From assembly GCF_014839835.1 (NCBI RefSeq), contig NC_071615.1:1860001-1924000 (forward strand): a DNA stretch of 64,000 nt, given 5' to 3'. This stretch comes from Dryobates pubescens (taxonomy: Eukaryota; Chordata; Aves; Piciformes; Picidae). Below, piece by piece: positions 12,801-25,000 of this stretch (its first letter is position 1; every line of letters starts with the position of its first letter). The translations under genes and the position numbers were made by a program. Under the pieces are notes generated by a model. That model did not search any database. It was not told the origin of the DNA and saw only the letters and a list, made by a program, of their open reading frames with translations.

Positions 12801-13881
12801 GGGATAGAACTCTCCAGACCCTGAGGACTCACAGCTATTACCAGGCTTGATGGAACTAGGGGAATCACGGTGAGACACTGCCAGGTCAGAGACGAGCAGC
12901 GCAGGGAGAACCACAGGCTTGGTTCAGGCTTCTCCAGGCTTGCAGGGAAAGGTCCCCCTGAGCCCACCCTGCTCCCAGCTCGCTGGGGCGACCCCAGTCG
13001 GTCGCTGGGACCAGAGGGAAAAGGGCTTCACCCACCACACCGACACACAACGAGGTCTGGGATCTGAGGGAAATGAGGATGAGCCGACAGCCACCCGAGC
13101 CGGCGGGGTCGGTAACCGGAGCCTGAAGGGAACGAGGGCAGGGAGAGCAGTGGCAGCCCCTGGCAGAAGCAGAGGTGACTGAGCCTGAGGGTCCGGGAAA
13201 CGGAACGACTGCGGCTTTAGGAGCCGCGGGGGAATAACGTAGGGAAATCGCGGCCCCAGGGGGAACCGGCGGGGGCAGCACCGTCCACCAGCGGCAGCCA
13301 GCAGAAAGAACGGCCGCTGGCGGCCCGAGGGAAACGGCGGGGCCCCAACACGCTGGGCCCGGTAGGAGGGCGGCTGCCGTCGGGCCCCTCACCTGCATGA
13401 CGACCTCCACCTCGTAGGCATTGCCCTTGCTGCGCTGCTGCCCGCGGAACTTGGCGCCGCTGTAGAGGAGCGAGGTAGCCACACCGGGCTGCGCCGTGTT
13501 GATGGGAGGCGGCGGCACCAGGCTGCTGGCGGCCGCCCCGGAGGGCGGTGAAGAGGCCGAACCCGCCGCCACCGCCCCGCCAGCGCAGCACCGTTCGCTC
13601 CGCACCGGCATCTCGGGAGGATCCCCGGGAGCCAGCGTGGCCGGGGCCGAGCGCGGCCGAAGCCGCCGCCCGCTCCGCTCCCCACACGCCCGGGCCGCCG
13701 CCGCCGCCACCGCCGCCTGGCTCAGGGCCTCCCGGCAGCGCCTCCGCGCGCTCCCATTGGCCCTCGCGGGCGCTGCGGGAGGGGCGGGGCCGGGAGGTGA
13801 TTGGCCACGGGGCACGCGCTTCCTCCCGGCAGGCGCGGGCGCGGGCGCTGCCGGGGAATGCAGTTTCCGCGCTGTGGGCAA
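6843..13881 (-). CDS. GID4: GID4, substrate receptor of the CTLH/GID E3 ubiquitin ligase
   Basis: Six coding exons: 13393-13611 (or to 13881 with the upstream start), 10996-11055, 10037-10144, 9218-9319, 8079-8209, 6843-6906. All junctions are GT-AG and keep phase. From the MPVR start (ATG at 13611) the product is 227 aa; an in-frame ATG at 13881 adds 90 residues, matching the long, basic, proline-rich N-terminus in human GID4. The last exon ends …[13 protein letters not shown], the invariant C-terminus. The protein is the beta-barrel receptor that reads N-terminal proline and related degrons for the CTLH ligase (RMND5A/MAEA core); this is established for the family. Conserved blocks seen: [66 protein letters not shown]. 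It is transcribed divergently from ATPAF2 and its body holds no repeat-derived exon. Confidence 0.96.
6907..8078 (-). other. GID4 intron 5
   Basis: Intron between the last two GID4 coding exons; the junction splits a tryptophan codon (TG|G). I see no repeat or other gene. Confidence 0.85.
8522..8895 (+). mobile_element. CR1 LINE 3' fragment in GID4 intron 4
   Basis: Plus-strand CR1 3' end, antisense to GID4. It shows AGGCTCCAGGGAGACCT, the CCCAGAGAGGTGG block and the terminal TTGGACTGGATGACC, ending in TGTGATCCTAC. Confidence 0.85.
10145..10995 (-). other. GID4 intron 2
   Basis: Intron between coding exons 2 and 3. A C-run and short A-rich stretch near 10928-10955 precede the exon; no transposon or RNA gene seen. 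Confidence 0.85.
11056..13392 (-). other. GID4 intron 1
   Basis: First intron, 2.3 kb, from the donor CAG|GTGAGG at 13392 to the acceptor TCTAG at 11056. The promoter-proximal 300-400 bases are CpG-rich. No repeats are recognised. Confidence 0.85.
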
Positions 13882-14007
13882 GACGGGGCGTCGGAAGGGT
13901 CAAACCGCGTTCGAGACGCAGATTGGCTGAGACTGGGGCAATATGGCGGCACCCGCAGAGCCGCGCTGAGGAGGGAGCGTGGGGGCTGCTTTTCGTTACT
14001 CGCCGCG
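13620..14007. promoter_or_regulatory. Bidirectional CpG promoter shared by GID4 (minus) and ATPAF2 (plus)
   Basis: CpG-dense interval between the GID4 MPVR start (13611) and the ATPAF2 start (14008). It contains CCAAT boxes in both orientations (ATTGG at 13756, 13799 and 13922) and a perfect match to the YY1 consensus AAnATGGCGGC at 13940-13950, 58 bases ahead of the ATPAF2 start. No TATA box. The long GID4 reading frame runs through half of the region. Confidence 0.8.
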
Positions 14008-17000
14008 ATGTGGCGTGGCTGTCGTTCGCTGCTATGGGCCCGCTTCCCGCCCGCCTATCTCCCCCGACCACCTCCTGTTGCAGCCGGGAACGGCCCGGTG
14101 GGACCAGGCGGGGCCCGGGCCTACGCCCCACCGGCAGGTGAGGGAGCGCCGGGGCCTCTCTTGCCCACTTCGGGCCCTTACCTGTCCTGCTGGGGTTGGT
14201 TCAGATGGGAGAAGGCACTCCCTCTCCACTCCCCGGCGGGATCCCCCGTGGTGACATACCCCCTTCCCGGCCCATGGGACCTCCCGGTGACACCCTTCAG
14301 GGTCACCCTGGACCAAGGGAATGCTGAGGTCGATGCCCTCGGGGCGGGTCGAAACGCCAGCAGAGGTCATACCCCTGGCAGGGATCGGTACCAGCACAGT
14401 CCCTAGGGGCCCGGGCTCCTCAAGGCATTTTAGCGGCTCGGGCAACACGATCCCGGTGCTGGGCTTGCCTCCGTGTCCATCTTCTGGCGTTAATGGAGAC
14501 TCAGGGGCGGGGACGACATACTGGCAGCATGGCCAAGTCCTCAGCGCACCGATTTGTTTTGCTTATGTTTGTGTTTTGCTGGGCTTTAGGGATTTGGCAG
14601 GAGAAGCAGGACACCCAGCCAGGGTGGTTCAGGCATGTTCTGGGCCGTGTATCCCCTCTACAGATTTTGCTGGAAACTTGTGGGTTTGAGGACAGTAAAA
14701 TTAGTCAGGTTCTGTCTGAGGTGAAGCAGTGGATTCATAGTGACTCACTGTGGGCTGTCAGCAGCCCACTGACATGACTCAGGACTCCTTTGGGGTACAC
14801 ACAGTCATATGAATCATTTCAGCTCTGTGCCTTAACGATGTGGCATTTTTGAGGTCCTGAAACTTGCCGGTGGTTGAGCTCGGTCTGTTTCCTCAGCAGG
14901 AACATGGGGGCTTTAGCACAGAGTAAGAGAGCTGCAGCCTGACCTGCTTCACCCTTCAGGAGGTCAGTTTTTGAGTTCAGGATTTATGATCTCATTGGTG
15001 TCATTCAGATTCCTCCTGCCCTGTGTGATACAAACCTTTGCAACATCAGCTTTCAGGATCTTGGAGTATGTGTGCCAGTACTGGGAGGAGAGGAGGCTGC
15101 CCTGAAACAGAGACCTGTGGTTCCCTCAGGCTCACCTTGCTGGAGGAGCAGGCACACTCCTCAGCTGAAGCTGGAAGTGGCTGTGGGGAGGTGGTTCCTC
15201 CCTCCCCTGATGGCTCAGTGATGTGTCCCCAAAACCAGTTGTTAACCAGGGGTGCCTGCCTTAAACCTGCCCTCGTGGGTGGTTGTGGTGGAGGGGGCAG
15301 CACCCTGTCCCTGCATGCTCTGAGCCTGCTCTTGGCAGCTGTGGTTCTGTGCATCAGCTGCAGGGCAAGTCAGAGTCTGGGGGAGAGTGTGTGGGTTGGT
15401 GCTGGGTGGATTTGAGATCTGATATCATCAGGGCAGGTTGCTGTGCCTTGCCCTGACTCCAAGCCAGCTCTGCTGAGTTTCTTGTTGCGCTGAGACAGAA
15501 CAAGCCAGGGAGAGAGAGTTAGCCAAGGCAGTTCAGGGCTTATTTTGTCAAACATGACTGCAGTGGGAGACTCTTGAAACACTGAGCCCAAAGCAAAACT
15601 CCTGCAGTGCTGGGGCAGGTCTGGTTTGGAAAGTGGCCCTGTAGAAACTCCCTGAAAGCCCAGGCTGGCAGGAGTGAAGCTGCTCCCTCACTTGCTCGTT
15701 GGGCACAGCAGCCCTCGGGTTTTTGCCAGTTTAAAGCTGCTTCCCCAGCTTGCTCAAGTTGTGTAGTGTGTGAAAGCTGTGGATGGAGGGCCTGGAATTT
15801 TGTGTCCAGGCCACTTTGAGAGCACTGAGGGCTCTGTGTGTTGTGGGCTGTGGTGGGGGGCAGGGGAAGGGACCAAAGCTGCCCTCTGAACAGCTCTGTT
15901 TTTGCCCCCAGAGAGGAAGCGGTTCTACCAGAACGTGAGCATCTCTCAAGGAGAAGGTGAGTGTGGCTGCAGGGGCAGGACAGAGGGGCTGGGCCCCTGG
16001 AGGGACATTGTCACCCCACACAGCTCCAGAGAGAAAGTGGCACAGCCACAACCCAGGCTGCTGAGTATTTGTCACCAGCCTGCTGTGCCCTGTCTGGCAA
16101 ACAGCTTCCAAGGCTGCCTGGGGAGAAGTATGTCCAAGTGATGGTGATGGTGGGAAGCTTGAGTATCCCTGGTCCCATGCTCCCATCAGCTCTGAGTCTG
16201 CTCCTGCTGTGGGGTTGTCTGTTGTTCCTTAGTGCCTGCTCCTCTTCGATTCCCCAGGATTTCTACTCTGATTCCCCAGGAGGCTATGAAATAAACCTGG
16301 ACCACCGAAAGCTGAAAACTCCCCAGGCCAAGCTCTTCACTGTCCCCACTGAGGCCCTGGCCATTGCAGTGGCAACAGAGTGGGACTCCCAGAAGGACAC
16401 CATCAAGTTCTACACTATGCACCTGGTGAGCATGGCAGGTTGGGAGGCCGGGACCTCAGCAGGGCAGAATGCAGTGTGCTGAGAGCAGTCAGGTCAAGAA
16501 AGTCAAGATGAAAGACAATGAATTTAAACAACAGGGACAAAGGATGAGTTTGCCAGGCCACTGCCACCTGGAGAGGGCTTTTCCAGCTGGCGAGATGGAT
16601 TCCAGAGTTGAGAATCAGTTTGGGGTGCAAGTCTTGTGCTGGGGTGCATGAGATGGAGGACTCTTTGAAGAGTGCTTCCTCCTGAGTCCTGCCTCCCCCA
16701 GCTCTCCTGAGTATTTGCAGTAGAGCTGACATGGCTTGGGCTGAATGTGTAGCCAAGAGAATGGTCTTCAAACACAGATCATGGAGAGAGCAGCTTGTCC
16801 TAATGCCTCTGGAGACTGAGACAAGAGACTGGGACTGTGGCTGGGCACTGGGAGAGCCTTTTGGTTGTGAGGGTGGTTAGATACTGGCTGGGTGACTGTT
16901 CAGGGAGCATCTGTGTCACTGAGGGGACCTTGGAATGGGCTGGACAGTGCTGTGGGGGATAGCAAGGGGCAGGAGGAAACGGAGCAGACCACGAGGCCTC

Positions 17001-20000
17001 TCCCCTGGTGCTCAGTGGCTCCCGAGGCTTCCGAAGCCAGTGGACACAAGCCGCGTTCCGGCCCTCCAGCTGCCTTTAGCTGCATCCCTTCATTCTCTGT
17101 CTGTCACAAATCCCTCTGCTGCTTCTTGACTTTGTACAATGGAAGCTGCTGCTTCCCCAGGCCCTGGGTGACAGAGGTTTTATCCCACAGACCACGCTGT
17201 GCAACACGGCGCTGGACAACCCCACGCAGCGCAGCAAAGCGCAGCTGATCCGAGCGGCCGTCAAGTTCCTGGACACTGACACCGTCTGGTATGGAACTGG
17301 GGCCCTGCTGGCCCAGAGCCAAGGCTGCCCTCTTACACTGTGGGCTTTGGAAGGGACAGTGTCTACCATAACCCAGTCACAGCAGGGCTCTGATCTGTTC
17401 TGGTTTCTTCCCAAGGGTTTGATCAGTTTAGGCTGGTCCTAGGCCTGCAGCCCCAGTGGGAGCCTGTGCAGGGTGTGGGTGTGGGGGAGAATGGGGATCT
17501 GCTGAACTCTGGTTTGGACACCTCTGCTAGGCAAGGGTGTGGGAGCAGGAGGAGATTAAAATCTCTTTGGAGAAAAGAAAACATTTTTGAAAGGCCTGGG
17601 GGAATCTGTCAGCCCAATCCCTGTGCAGCCCAGAGTCAGTACCAGGAGCAAAATGCCCTTTGTTCCTGTGGGCTGCAGGATCAAGCCTGTTCATGCCCAA
17701 GCTCCTGTCTCACAGTCCTAGCCTCTGTGGTGTCCACTGCAAGCTGCTCAGCTCCTGTAGGCAGCCGAATCCCTTTCCCAGAGGGGTGCCACAAGCAGCT
17801 TGGCAACCTGGGAGTGAACATTCAGCCTGGGTTTGTTGTGCACTGTCCCAGCTACCGTGTGGAGGAGCCACCTGCCTTGGCAGAGCTACAGAAGAATGAA
17901 TGGGATCCCATTGTGGCCTGGGCTGAGAAGAGGTAAGAGGTCAAAGATGTTTCTGTGGGCTGAGGCCAGAGCTGCAGTGCTTGTGACTGTCAGAGCTGTG
18001 AGCTCCAGGAGCCCTGTGCTTTTCCAGGTACAATGTGACCATTGGCTCCTCGACCAGCATCCTGGGACCAAACATCCCTGCCAGCACCAAGGAGACCTTC
18101 ATCAGTCATCTGGCTTCATACAACATGTGGGCCCTGCAAGGTGAGAGGCCATGCCAGGGAGCTCTCTGCTCAGGCTGTGCCAGGAGAGGAGGCAGTTCCT
18201 CTCTGCTTGAGGAGAAGAGCCTCTGTAGTGTTTTTACCTCTCCTGCTGAGATAATCAGAGTGCTGAGGTTTGTATTTGAAATCTCCAGGCCAGTCCCTTA
18301 GATGTATTTGTTAGGAGCAGTGCCACTGGTGTTTGGAGTCTGACTCCTGGCCTGTGAGCTGCCTGCTCTGCCCTAGCACAGATAACTTCTGTAAGGCCAA
18401 ACCTGCTGATGGCTTAGTCCTCAGCTGTGCTACCAGGAGAAGCAATGGGGTTTAGTGTTCTCAGTGCCCACTGTTCTGTGCAGTACTCACTCCCTCACCC
18501 TTGCAGCCCACTTGATCTTGCCTGACACTGCTGAGTGACCCTTAAAGAAATGAGGCAATGTTTGCTTTGCTCCCTTCCTCCAGTGCAAGACTTGAATGAG
18601 TAGCAAACTGAAATCCACAGAAGACAGCACCTTGGCAGCTAATGGAAGTTAACAGTGTTGATTCCTGGGACAGGGCTTGCAAAGGCTTTCCATTACCCCT
18701 GTAGAGATGGTTTTTGCTGAGTCATTGTTCTTCTCACAGTTTGTAATCTGGGGAGGCAGGGTGGAAGGGAAGGGCACATGCCTCTGGGCAACTGGTCAGC
18801 TTTAGACCTGAAATTCAAGGTTTGGCCTAGACTGGTAGCACAAAATGAGTTTGGCTTCAGACCATGTCCATGTGCAGGCACCTCCATTTCCCATCCTCTT
18901 GAGGTGAAGCATGAGTGCTCAGCAGAGCTGTGAGCCCCTTTTCTCCTCTTGGCTGTGTGTGTCTGTGGAATTTGCTCTGGTGCCTCAGCCATCAGGCATT
19001 CTCCCAGAGGGTAGACTCAGTCTAGATCTAAGGAAGACATTTTTTACACTGAGGGTGGTGAGACACTGGCCCAGGTTGCCTGGAGAGATGGTAGATGCTC
19101 CATCCCTGGAATCATTCCAGGTCAGGCTGTTTGGAGCCCTGAGCAACCTTCATTAGTTTCAGATGTCCCTGCTGACTGCACAGGGGCTGGACTGGATGAC
19201 CTTGAGGTTCCTTCCAGCCCAGACCGGTCTGGGATTCTATGTGGACAGCTCTTTTAGCACCAAACTGTTTACAAGTCCCTCTGACTCTGGACTTTAAGCT
19301 AAGCTCTAGAATCCTCAGGCCTGGGTGGGTCATCTGTTCCCTTTGCACAGGGAAGGTTTGTGGCAGAATAAAAAATGGCTGTTTGCAAGGCAGAGCCTTT
19401 GCCACTGTGGTGGCAGTGGCCAGAGCAGCACTGGGTCTGCTGTGAACTGCACATCTGGCACTTGAGTGCCCAGATGCACATGGGGGGAGGATCACAGGCC
19501 CTGTGACCTCCCTGTGGGGGTACCACACCCTGATTGTCTTCAGCACGTGCAGAGGTGCTGCTGTAACGCTGCAGGAAACGACCATGAATCCTGGTTGGTT
19601 TGGGTTGTTCCCTTGCAGGTATAGAATATGTAATCACCCAGCTGAAATCCCTGATTCTGTCCATGGGGCTGATTGACAGGCACATTACAGTGGAGAAAGC
19701 TGTGCTGCTGTCTCGCCTGGAGGAAGAATACCAGGTAAATGATGTTACAGAACAGCCCTATCATTCAAATAGCAATAATCCCAGCGTGACAAATGCATCT
19801 CCTGCCACAAATAACTGGCAAGGGAAGTGCCTGCTAGTGCAGGAGAGGTTCTGCTCCACCAGCCTCTCCGTTGGAGAGAGCTTGGAGTGTGCCGCTGCAG
19901 AGCAGCGCTGTGGGCGCCACAGCCCAGAGTGCTCCCAGGGCTGCCAGTTTCTTTTCACAGAGCCCAGATGGTTGCTCTTCTCCTCTAATCTGAAGTGCAA

Positions 20001-20500
20001 AGTCGTGGCTGGCTTCCCTTGCTGTGGGTTATCCAGTCTGGAGGCCTTGCCAGACATCAAGCTAATAACTTGCTTGCTGGAAACTGGCCTGGTGTGAAGC
20101 TCTCCCCGACCCCAAAGTTGCTCAGGCTGCTGGGAATCTTTTCATCCTGGTTTTAAAGGACTTTGCCTCAGCACAGGAGCCAGATGGACCCTGTCCTTCC
20201 GCCCAGCTCCTCTGGAGAGCTCCCTGCCCCAGCAGGCAGTGAGCAGCACCGCTCCTGGGGGTCACCTGTGTTTCACAAACATGAACAGGGAGGCTGGGAG
20301 TTGCTGAGCAGCTGTAGGTGTAATCCAGTTCTGAAGTGACCTGTGTTCCTCCTCCCCTCCAGATTCAGCGGTGGGGCAACGTGGAGTGGGCCCACGACTA
20401 CGACCTGTGCGAGCTGCGTGCCCGCGCCGCGGCCGGCACCCTCTTTGTCCACCTCTGTTCGGAGAGCTCGAGTGTCAAACACAAGGTGCTGCAGGACTGA
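14008..20500 (+). CDS. ATPAF2: ATPAF2, ATP synthase mitochondrial F1 complex assembly factor 2
   Basis: Eight coding exons: 14008-14137, 15912-15956, 16280-16425, 17191-17288, 17852-17932, 18028-18140, 19619-19734, 20363-20500. They sum to 867 nt, 288 aa plus stop, against 289 aa in human; all junctions are GT-AG and in phase. The N-terminus (MWRGCRSLLWARFPPAYLPR) is arginine-rich without acidic residues, as expected for a mitochondrial presequence. The mature ATP12 domain follows: ERKRFYQNVSISQGEGGYEI, NLDHRKLKTPQAKLFTVPTE, ATEWDSQ, TTLCNTALDNPTQ, DTDTVCYRVEEP, and the C-terminal WGNVEWAHDYDLCELRARAA. Family knowledge: it binds the free F1 alpha subunit in the matrix during F1 assembly. Exon 3 has a duplicated acceptor-like sequence just upstream. 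Confidence 0.97.
14138..15911 (+). other. ATPAF2 intron 1
   Basis: Intron from the donor G|GTGAGG to the acceptor CCCCCAG. No repeat or RNA gene recognised. Confidence 0.85.
16426..17190 (+). other. ATPAF2 intron 3
   Basis: 765-base intron, unique-looking sequence, nothing further seen. The 563-base intron 4 (17289-17851) and the 628-base intron 7 (19735-20362) likewise hold nothing recognisable. Confidence 0.8.
19010..19243 (+). mobile_element. CR1 LINE 3' fragment in ATPAF2 intron 6
   Basis: Plus-strand, same sense as ATPAF2. Contains the TGGTGAGACACTGGCCCAGG block and TGGACTGGATGACCTTGAGG, ending GGGATTCTATG. The rest of intron 6 (18141-19618) shows nothing recognisable. Confidence 0.85.
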
Positions 20501-20943
20501 GGCTGCTGGCATGGGGACAGGAGGAAAATGCCCAGCAGTGAACTGCTGGTGCGACCCAGTGTGACAGTAAGCACCACTGCATCTCTCCTGGCATCAGCCT
20601 CACGTTGGGGAGCTGTGGGCAGCTCCTGGCTTGGACCGGCTGCCGCAGCGCAGTGCCAGCAGTTTGGAGCCTGCAAGGAAGAAAGGTCAAGGTGAGGTTC
20701 CTCTGCATCCCCAAGACAGCAGCTCTGTCCTTTCCTGGCGTCTGTAACTCATCAGAGGAGCTCCCAAGAAAGAGCGAGCCTCCTGGGCAGGGCGCGGCAC
20801 AGACATCCCCAGCATATGCCACATGTCTTCAGAGCTGCCAGCTCCTGACACACACTTGGTCTGCAGATCTGAAAACAGACTCGGCTGCATCTGTTCTCCA
20901 TCCCTCCGTGTGCCTGGGTGTCACACCAGGGTCTTTCTGTCTG

Positions 20944-20949
20944 ATTAAA
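20944..20949 (+). terminator. ATPAF2 poly(A) signal ATTAAA
   Basis: ATTAAA 444 bases after the ATPAF2 stop, followed by a T/GT-rich stretch at about 20986-21001. The 3' UTR is therefore about 20501-20975. Confidence 0.5.
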
Positions 20950-20975
20950 GGCACGCCCCTGCTAGATACTAAATC

Positions 20976-21920
20976 CACTGCTGCTGAGTATGTCTTTGTT
21001 TTAGTCACCAAGCCGTGAGGTAGGGCCTGAGCTGCCACGGTCCAGGCAGGTGCTGGCAATGGCTGCAGGCAGGAAAAAGGCTCAGGGCAGAGCACAGCAG
21101 ACACATAACTACCCAAGAGATCAAACAGATCTGCTCCCTCTGTGTCTCTGGCTGAGCCTCTCTGTGCTCAGTGCCCTGTCTGAGTGGCAAGGAGCTGAGT
21201 GTGCACTCCTGGAGCAAGAGAGGGGGAACCTGGGCTCCTGCCATCTCCACAAGCACAGGGTAGGAGCAGCTCAGGCTGTGTGTGGCAGCAGCGCCAGCCA
21301 CGGGGCTTTTGGAGCGACCCAGGCTCTCCTCGGCACGCCTTGGCAGCCACCCTCTCGTTTAACCTTCCCACCTTTCTCCTTGCTGCCTGCCTCCAGCAGC
21401 ACCGCCCTGGCCACCAGCACTGCTCAGAAGCTGCCCACAGGCCGGCAGAGCAGCTGCTGTCACCGAGCAAGGAGGGGAATTAATGAGTCCTGGCTCGGCT
21501 GTTGCGCGCGGCGGTGTGTGAGCTCCTGTGGAACCATCGATTTCCCTTCCTGCTGGCTGGGGGCTGCTCTGCTCACGCTGCAGAAAGCTGCTTGGGCGAG
21601 AGGCGGTGAGAAGACAAGACAAGGCTCCCGGGCATGCAGAGCCCCCCACACCCCCCAGCCCTGTGCTTGCTGAGCTGGAAACCTGCTGTGATCCTGGGGG
21701 TGGTTTGATGGAGAGCTCTCCTCTCCCAGGCTGCTGCTGCGTGTCGGTGGCTCACAGGTTCCTGCTGCTGCGCCTGCAGGTAGCAAAGCTTTCAGGCATG
21801 AGATGCTATGATGATTTGGTTCAATCAGCTCAGAGCTGATCCATAACCCCTTGTGACCAGGTCTGAGCTCTGTCTGTGTGGGCTTCATGCCAACATGATG
21901 GAAGAGGCAGAGCTTCATCT
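20976..21920. other. Intergenic gap between the convergent ATPAF2 and DRC3
   Basis: About 0.95 kb between the two poly(A) sites. Moderately GC-rich, with no recognised repeat, RNA gene or conserved frame. Confidence 0.6.
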
Positions 21921-21943
21921 CCTTTTCCAGGCTAAAAGGATCA

Positions 21944-21949
21944 TTTATT
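21944..21949 (-). terminator. DRC3 poly(A) signal AATAAA
   Basis: AATAAA on the minus strand, 114 bases past the DRC3 stop (22063-22065). This gives a short 3' UTR ending near 21925. Confidence 0.6.
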
Positions 21950-22062
21950 TGCAGTTTATGGTGGGACGTGTCAGGCCTGGAATGTCCCAGGCAGCTTGGG
22001 CACAGAGGGGCAGCCTTCCCTGCTGGGGGGGCTGTCCTGTGTGACCCCAGCCCGTGGCAGAC

Positions 22063-25000
22063 CTACTGCATTGGCTCCATGATGGTGATGTTCTCCAGCT
22101 CCTCCTGCAGAGTGTCGATGTACTGAATGATCTTTTTGATGCACTCTCGGTTTCTGTCGATCTCGGTTTGGAAAGCCTGAACAGATCAAAAACCAGGCAG
22201 TGAATCTGCAGGCTTGTCAGGGTCCCTTCACAGGGTTCCTTCACTGAATCCCAGCATGGTGGGGATTGGAAGGGACCTCTGGAGATCATCTAGTCCAACC
22301 CCACCCTGCTAAAGCAAGGTCACCCCCAGCAGCTTGCCCAGGATCACAACGGCCAGGTGGGTTTGGAATCTCTCCAGAGAAGAACCTCTCTGGGCAGCCT
22401 GCTCCAGGCCTCCAGCATCCTCACAGCAAAAAAAAACCCCAAGAAACTCTGGAGCAGATGGGGCTGTAGCAAAGCTTAGGGAGCCTTTCCTAGCAGTGCC
22501 CCCCAGCACTTGGGCCAGAGCTGCGTGTGCTGTGCCCCTGAGCGCGGGGGTCTCTTACCTTCTCTGTCACGGAGGCCTGCCAGCGGTAGGTGCTGCAGAG
22601 GATGTCGCTCTCTCGCTTGTTAATCTTCAGCAGGCGGATGCCATGGGACGCGTTGAGTGCCTTGACAATGGTGGTTTTGTCCACCAGGAGCTAGGAGGTA
22701 ACGTGACCGGATGAGAGGAGGGGGGCGGGCGCGCAGCAGAAGCGGCAGAGCTCGCAGGGAGCTGCACAGTAACCGCGGTGCTGGGGGAAGAAAATCAGCC
22801 TTCTGTTCCACACAGACAAAGCACCACTCATCGGGAGGGATCCAGTGCGCTGCCCTCCGCAGGGATGTGTCTGGGCCTGTGAAATGGAGCGTGATCCCTT
22901 GTACGGGTGGGGAAGCTGAGGCAGCATCCTCAGCCTCCCTTGCTGGAGCTAGGAGCAGATGTCTGCTGTGGAGTGTCCACCACCCTGGAGTCCTCCGCAC
23001 AGGAGAGACAGGGACCTGTTGGAGCGGGGGCAGAGGAGGCTGCAGCAATGGTGGGATGGCTGGAACCCCTCTGCTGTTAGGGCAGGCTGAGAGAGTTGGG
23101 GTTGTTCAGCTTGGAGAAGGCTCCAGGAGACCTTTTGGTGGCCTTTCAGTGCTTAAAGGGCCCATCAGAAAGCTGGGAACAGACTTTTTAGCAGGGCCTG
23201 TTGTGAGAGGACAAGGGGGGATGCTTTAAACTAAAAGAGGGAGATTTGGACTAGGAAGAAGGAAGACTTTTTTTACAATGGGGGTGGTGAAGTTGCCCAG
23301 AGAGGTGGTAGATGCTTCATCCCTGGAACCACCCCAGGTCAAGCTGGACATGGCTCAGAGCAACCTGCTCTAGTTGCAGATGTCCCTGCTGACTGCAGGG
23401 TGGTTTGACTGGATGACCTTGAAAGGTCTCTTCCAACCCAAACCAGCCTATGAGTGCTCTGCTGTGGGCAGGGCTACCTTGCAGTGCATGGCAGCCCCCA
23501 CGGGGAGCTGGGGCTGCAGCTAGGCTCAGTGTGCTGCAGGCTGGCAGTGCACAGCCAGTGTGGGAAGTGGAAAATGGCACTTGGAAGGGTCTCTCGCACT
23601 GGTGGCACTGGCTGTAAATCTTCATTTTCTGGAGAGTTCCAGCTTCTAATCGAAGCAGTGACTTCTCCTGTGACTCTAAATAGAGGGTGGCTTTGCTAAA
23701 CCATAATGACTCTCCTGCTGCAGCCAAGTGCAGCTGTTGAACAAATGAAGATTGCTCCTGCGTGGAAATGGATGGTAGGGAGGCAAGATGGGTGCACAGC
23801 AACGGTGCATAACTACAGCCATCTGCACAGGCCATAAAGCAGCAGCTCCCCCGGGGGCTGAGGGTCTGGTTTGTGTCTGTCAGCTCTCCATTACCTGGAG
23901 TAATGGGGGGGCTGGGATAATCCAGGCAGAGCAAAACCACAGTGAATGCAAAACTTGAGTCATTTAGCCACTAAATGAAGGAATAACAGAGGCAGAAAGG
24001 TCGGCAGTGGCGCTGGCTGGAGTGATCTCTGTGATTGCCGAAAGGCTCCTGGGATCTTTGCCTGTGCAGCAAGACTGAAGGCACAGTGGAAGGCTCCATT
24101 GGAAATGTCACGTCCTGCCTCCAGACCAGCTCACGGGCTGGGGAGCTCCAGGAAGAGCTTTTGAAATCACTGAGGCAAACAGAGCCTCAATGCAAGGAAG
24201 TCAGAGCAGTGCTGGGATTCTCCCGGGGGAGCGAGGAGAAGCTGAACAAAGCCAGCTGCCTGAGTGCCTGCTGGGTTGGGGCTGTCTGGAAAACAGCCAG
24301 AGAAGTGAGTTGTGCTGGAGGCAGGAGAGAGATTTCCTCAGCACCTCTCCTGGGCTGTTGCCACCAGCTCTGGCAGCACCCAGGGAACCCTGCAGTGCAG
24401 TTGTCCTCTGTCCTAGTCAGCAGAGATGTCCAGCAGCACTGAGGTTCGCCTGAGCAACTGGGGCCTCTTGGGAGGAGGTGATGCTCTGCTTTGGCCAAGG
24501 CTTTTTAGGTGCATGGAGCCTCCTGGAATCCCTCTCCCTTTTAAGAAGAGGCTGTGGCCACCTGTTCTTGCTAATTCCCCACCAGAGCTGAATATTTTGC
24601 TGTCCTCACCGTTCGAACATCATCTGGCAAATCCTCTTCAAGCTCATCCTTGACGGATTTCTCCAGTGTGGTGATGCAGATCTCCAGCAGCCTTTCGTGG
24701 TGACGGTTCTCCAGGTCCCGGCACTGGGTCATTGTACAGCAGATGCTTAAGGAAAAAGCTGACCCCCACCACTCATTTGTAGAGATGAAATGACCTCCTG
24801 TAACTAGAGACTGAGCGTCTGCACAGCAGGCCACAGCAGGAAGGAGCCTGGCTGCTGCCAGAAGCTGCTGTGGTGTCAGGATGTACACTTTCTGCTCTCA
24901 ATCACACAGTGGGTCTCATCCTCACTCATTACACAGAGCTGGGAGTGGGACTGGGTTTGCAAAGGAAATTGAGGGAGACCTCCCAGGATACAAGCTAAGC

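Noticed and set aside
12886-13392. Continuation of the GID4 exon 1 frame past 13393
   Set aside because: A strong donor CAG|GTGAGG sits at the conserved junction; the remainder is intron with no homology.
16258-16279. First CCCCAG as the ATPAF2 exon 3 acceptor
   Set aside because: Adds 22 bases and breaks the frame; the second gives GEGGYEINLDH.
24724-24745. Acceptor TTAAG|C extending the DRC3 exon to 24745
   Set aside because: It needs a two-base carry-over that the preceding exon does not supply; CCCAG|TGC at 24723 keeps phase and matches human MAQ|CRD.
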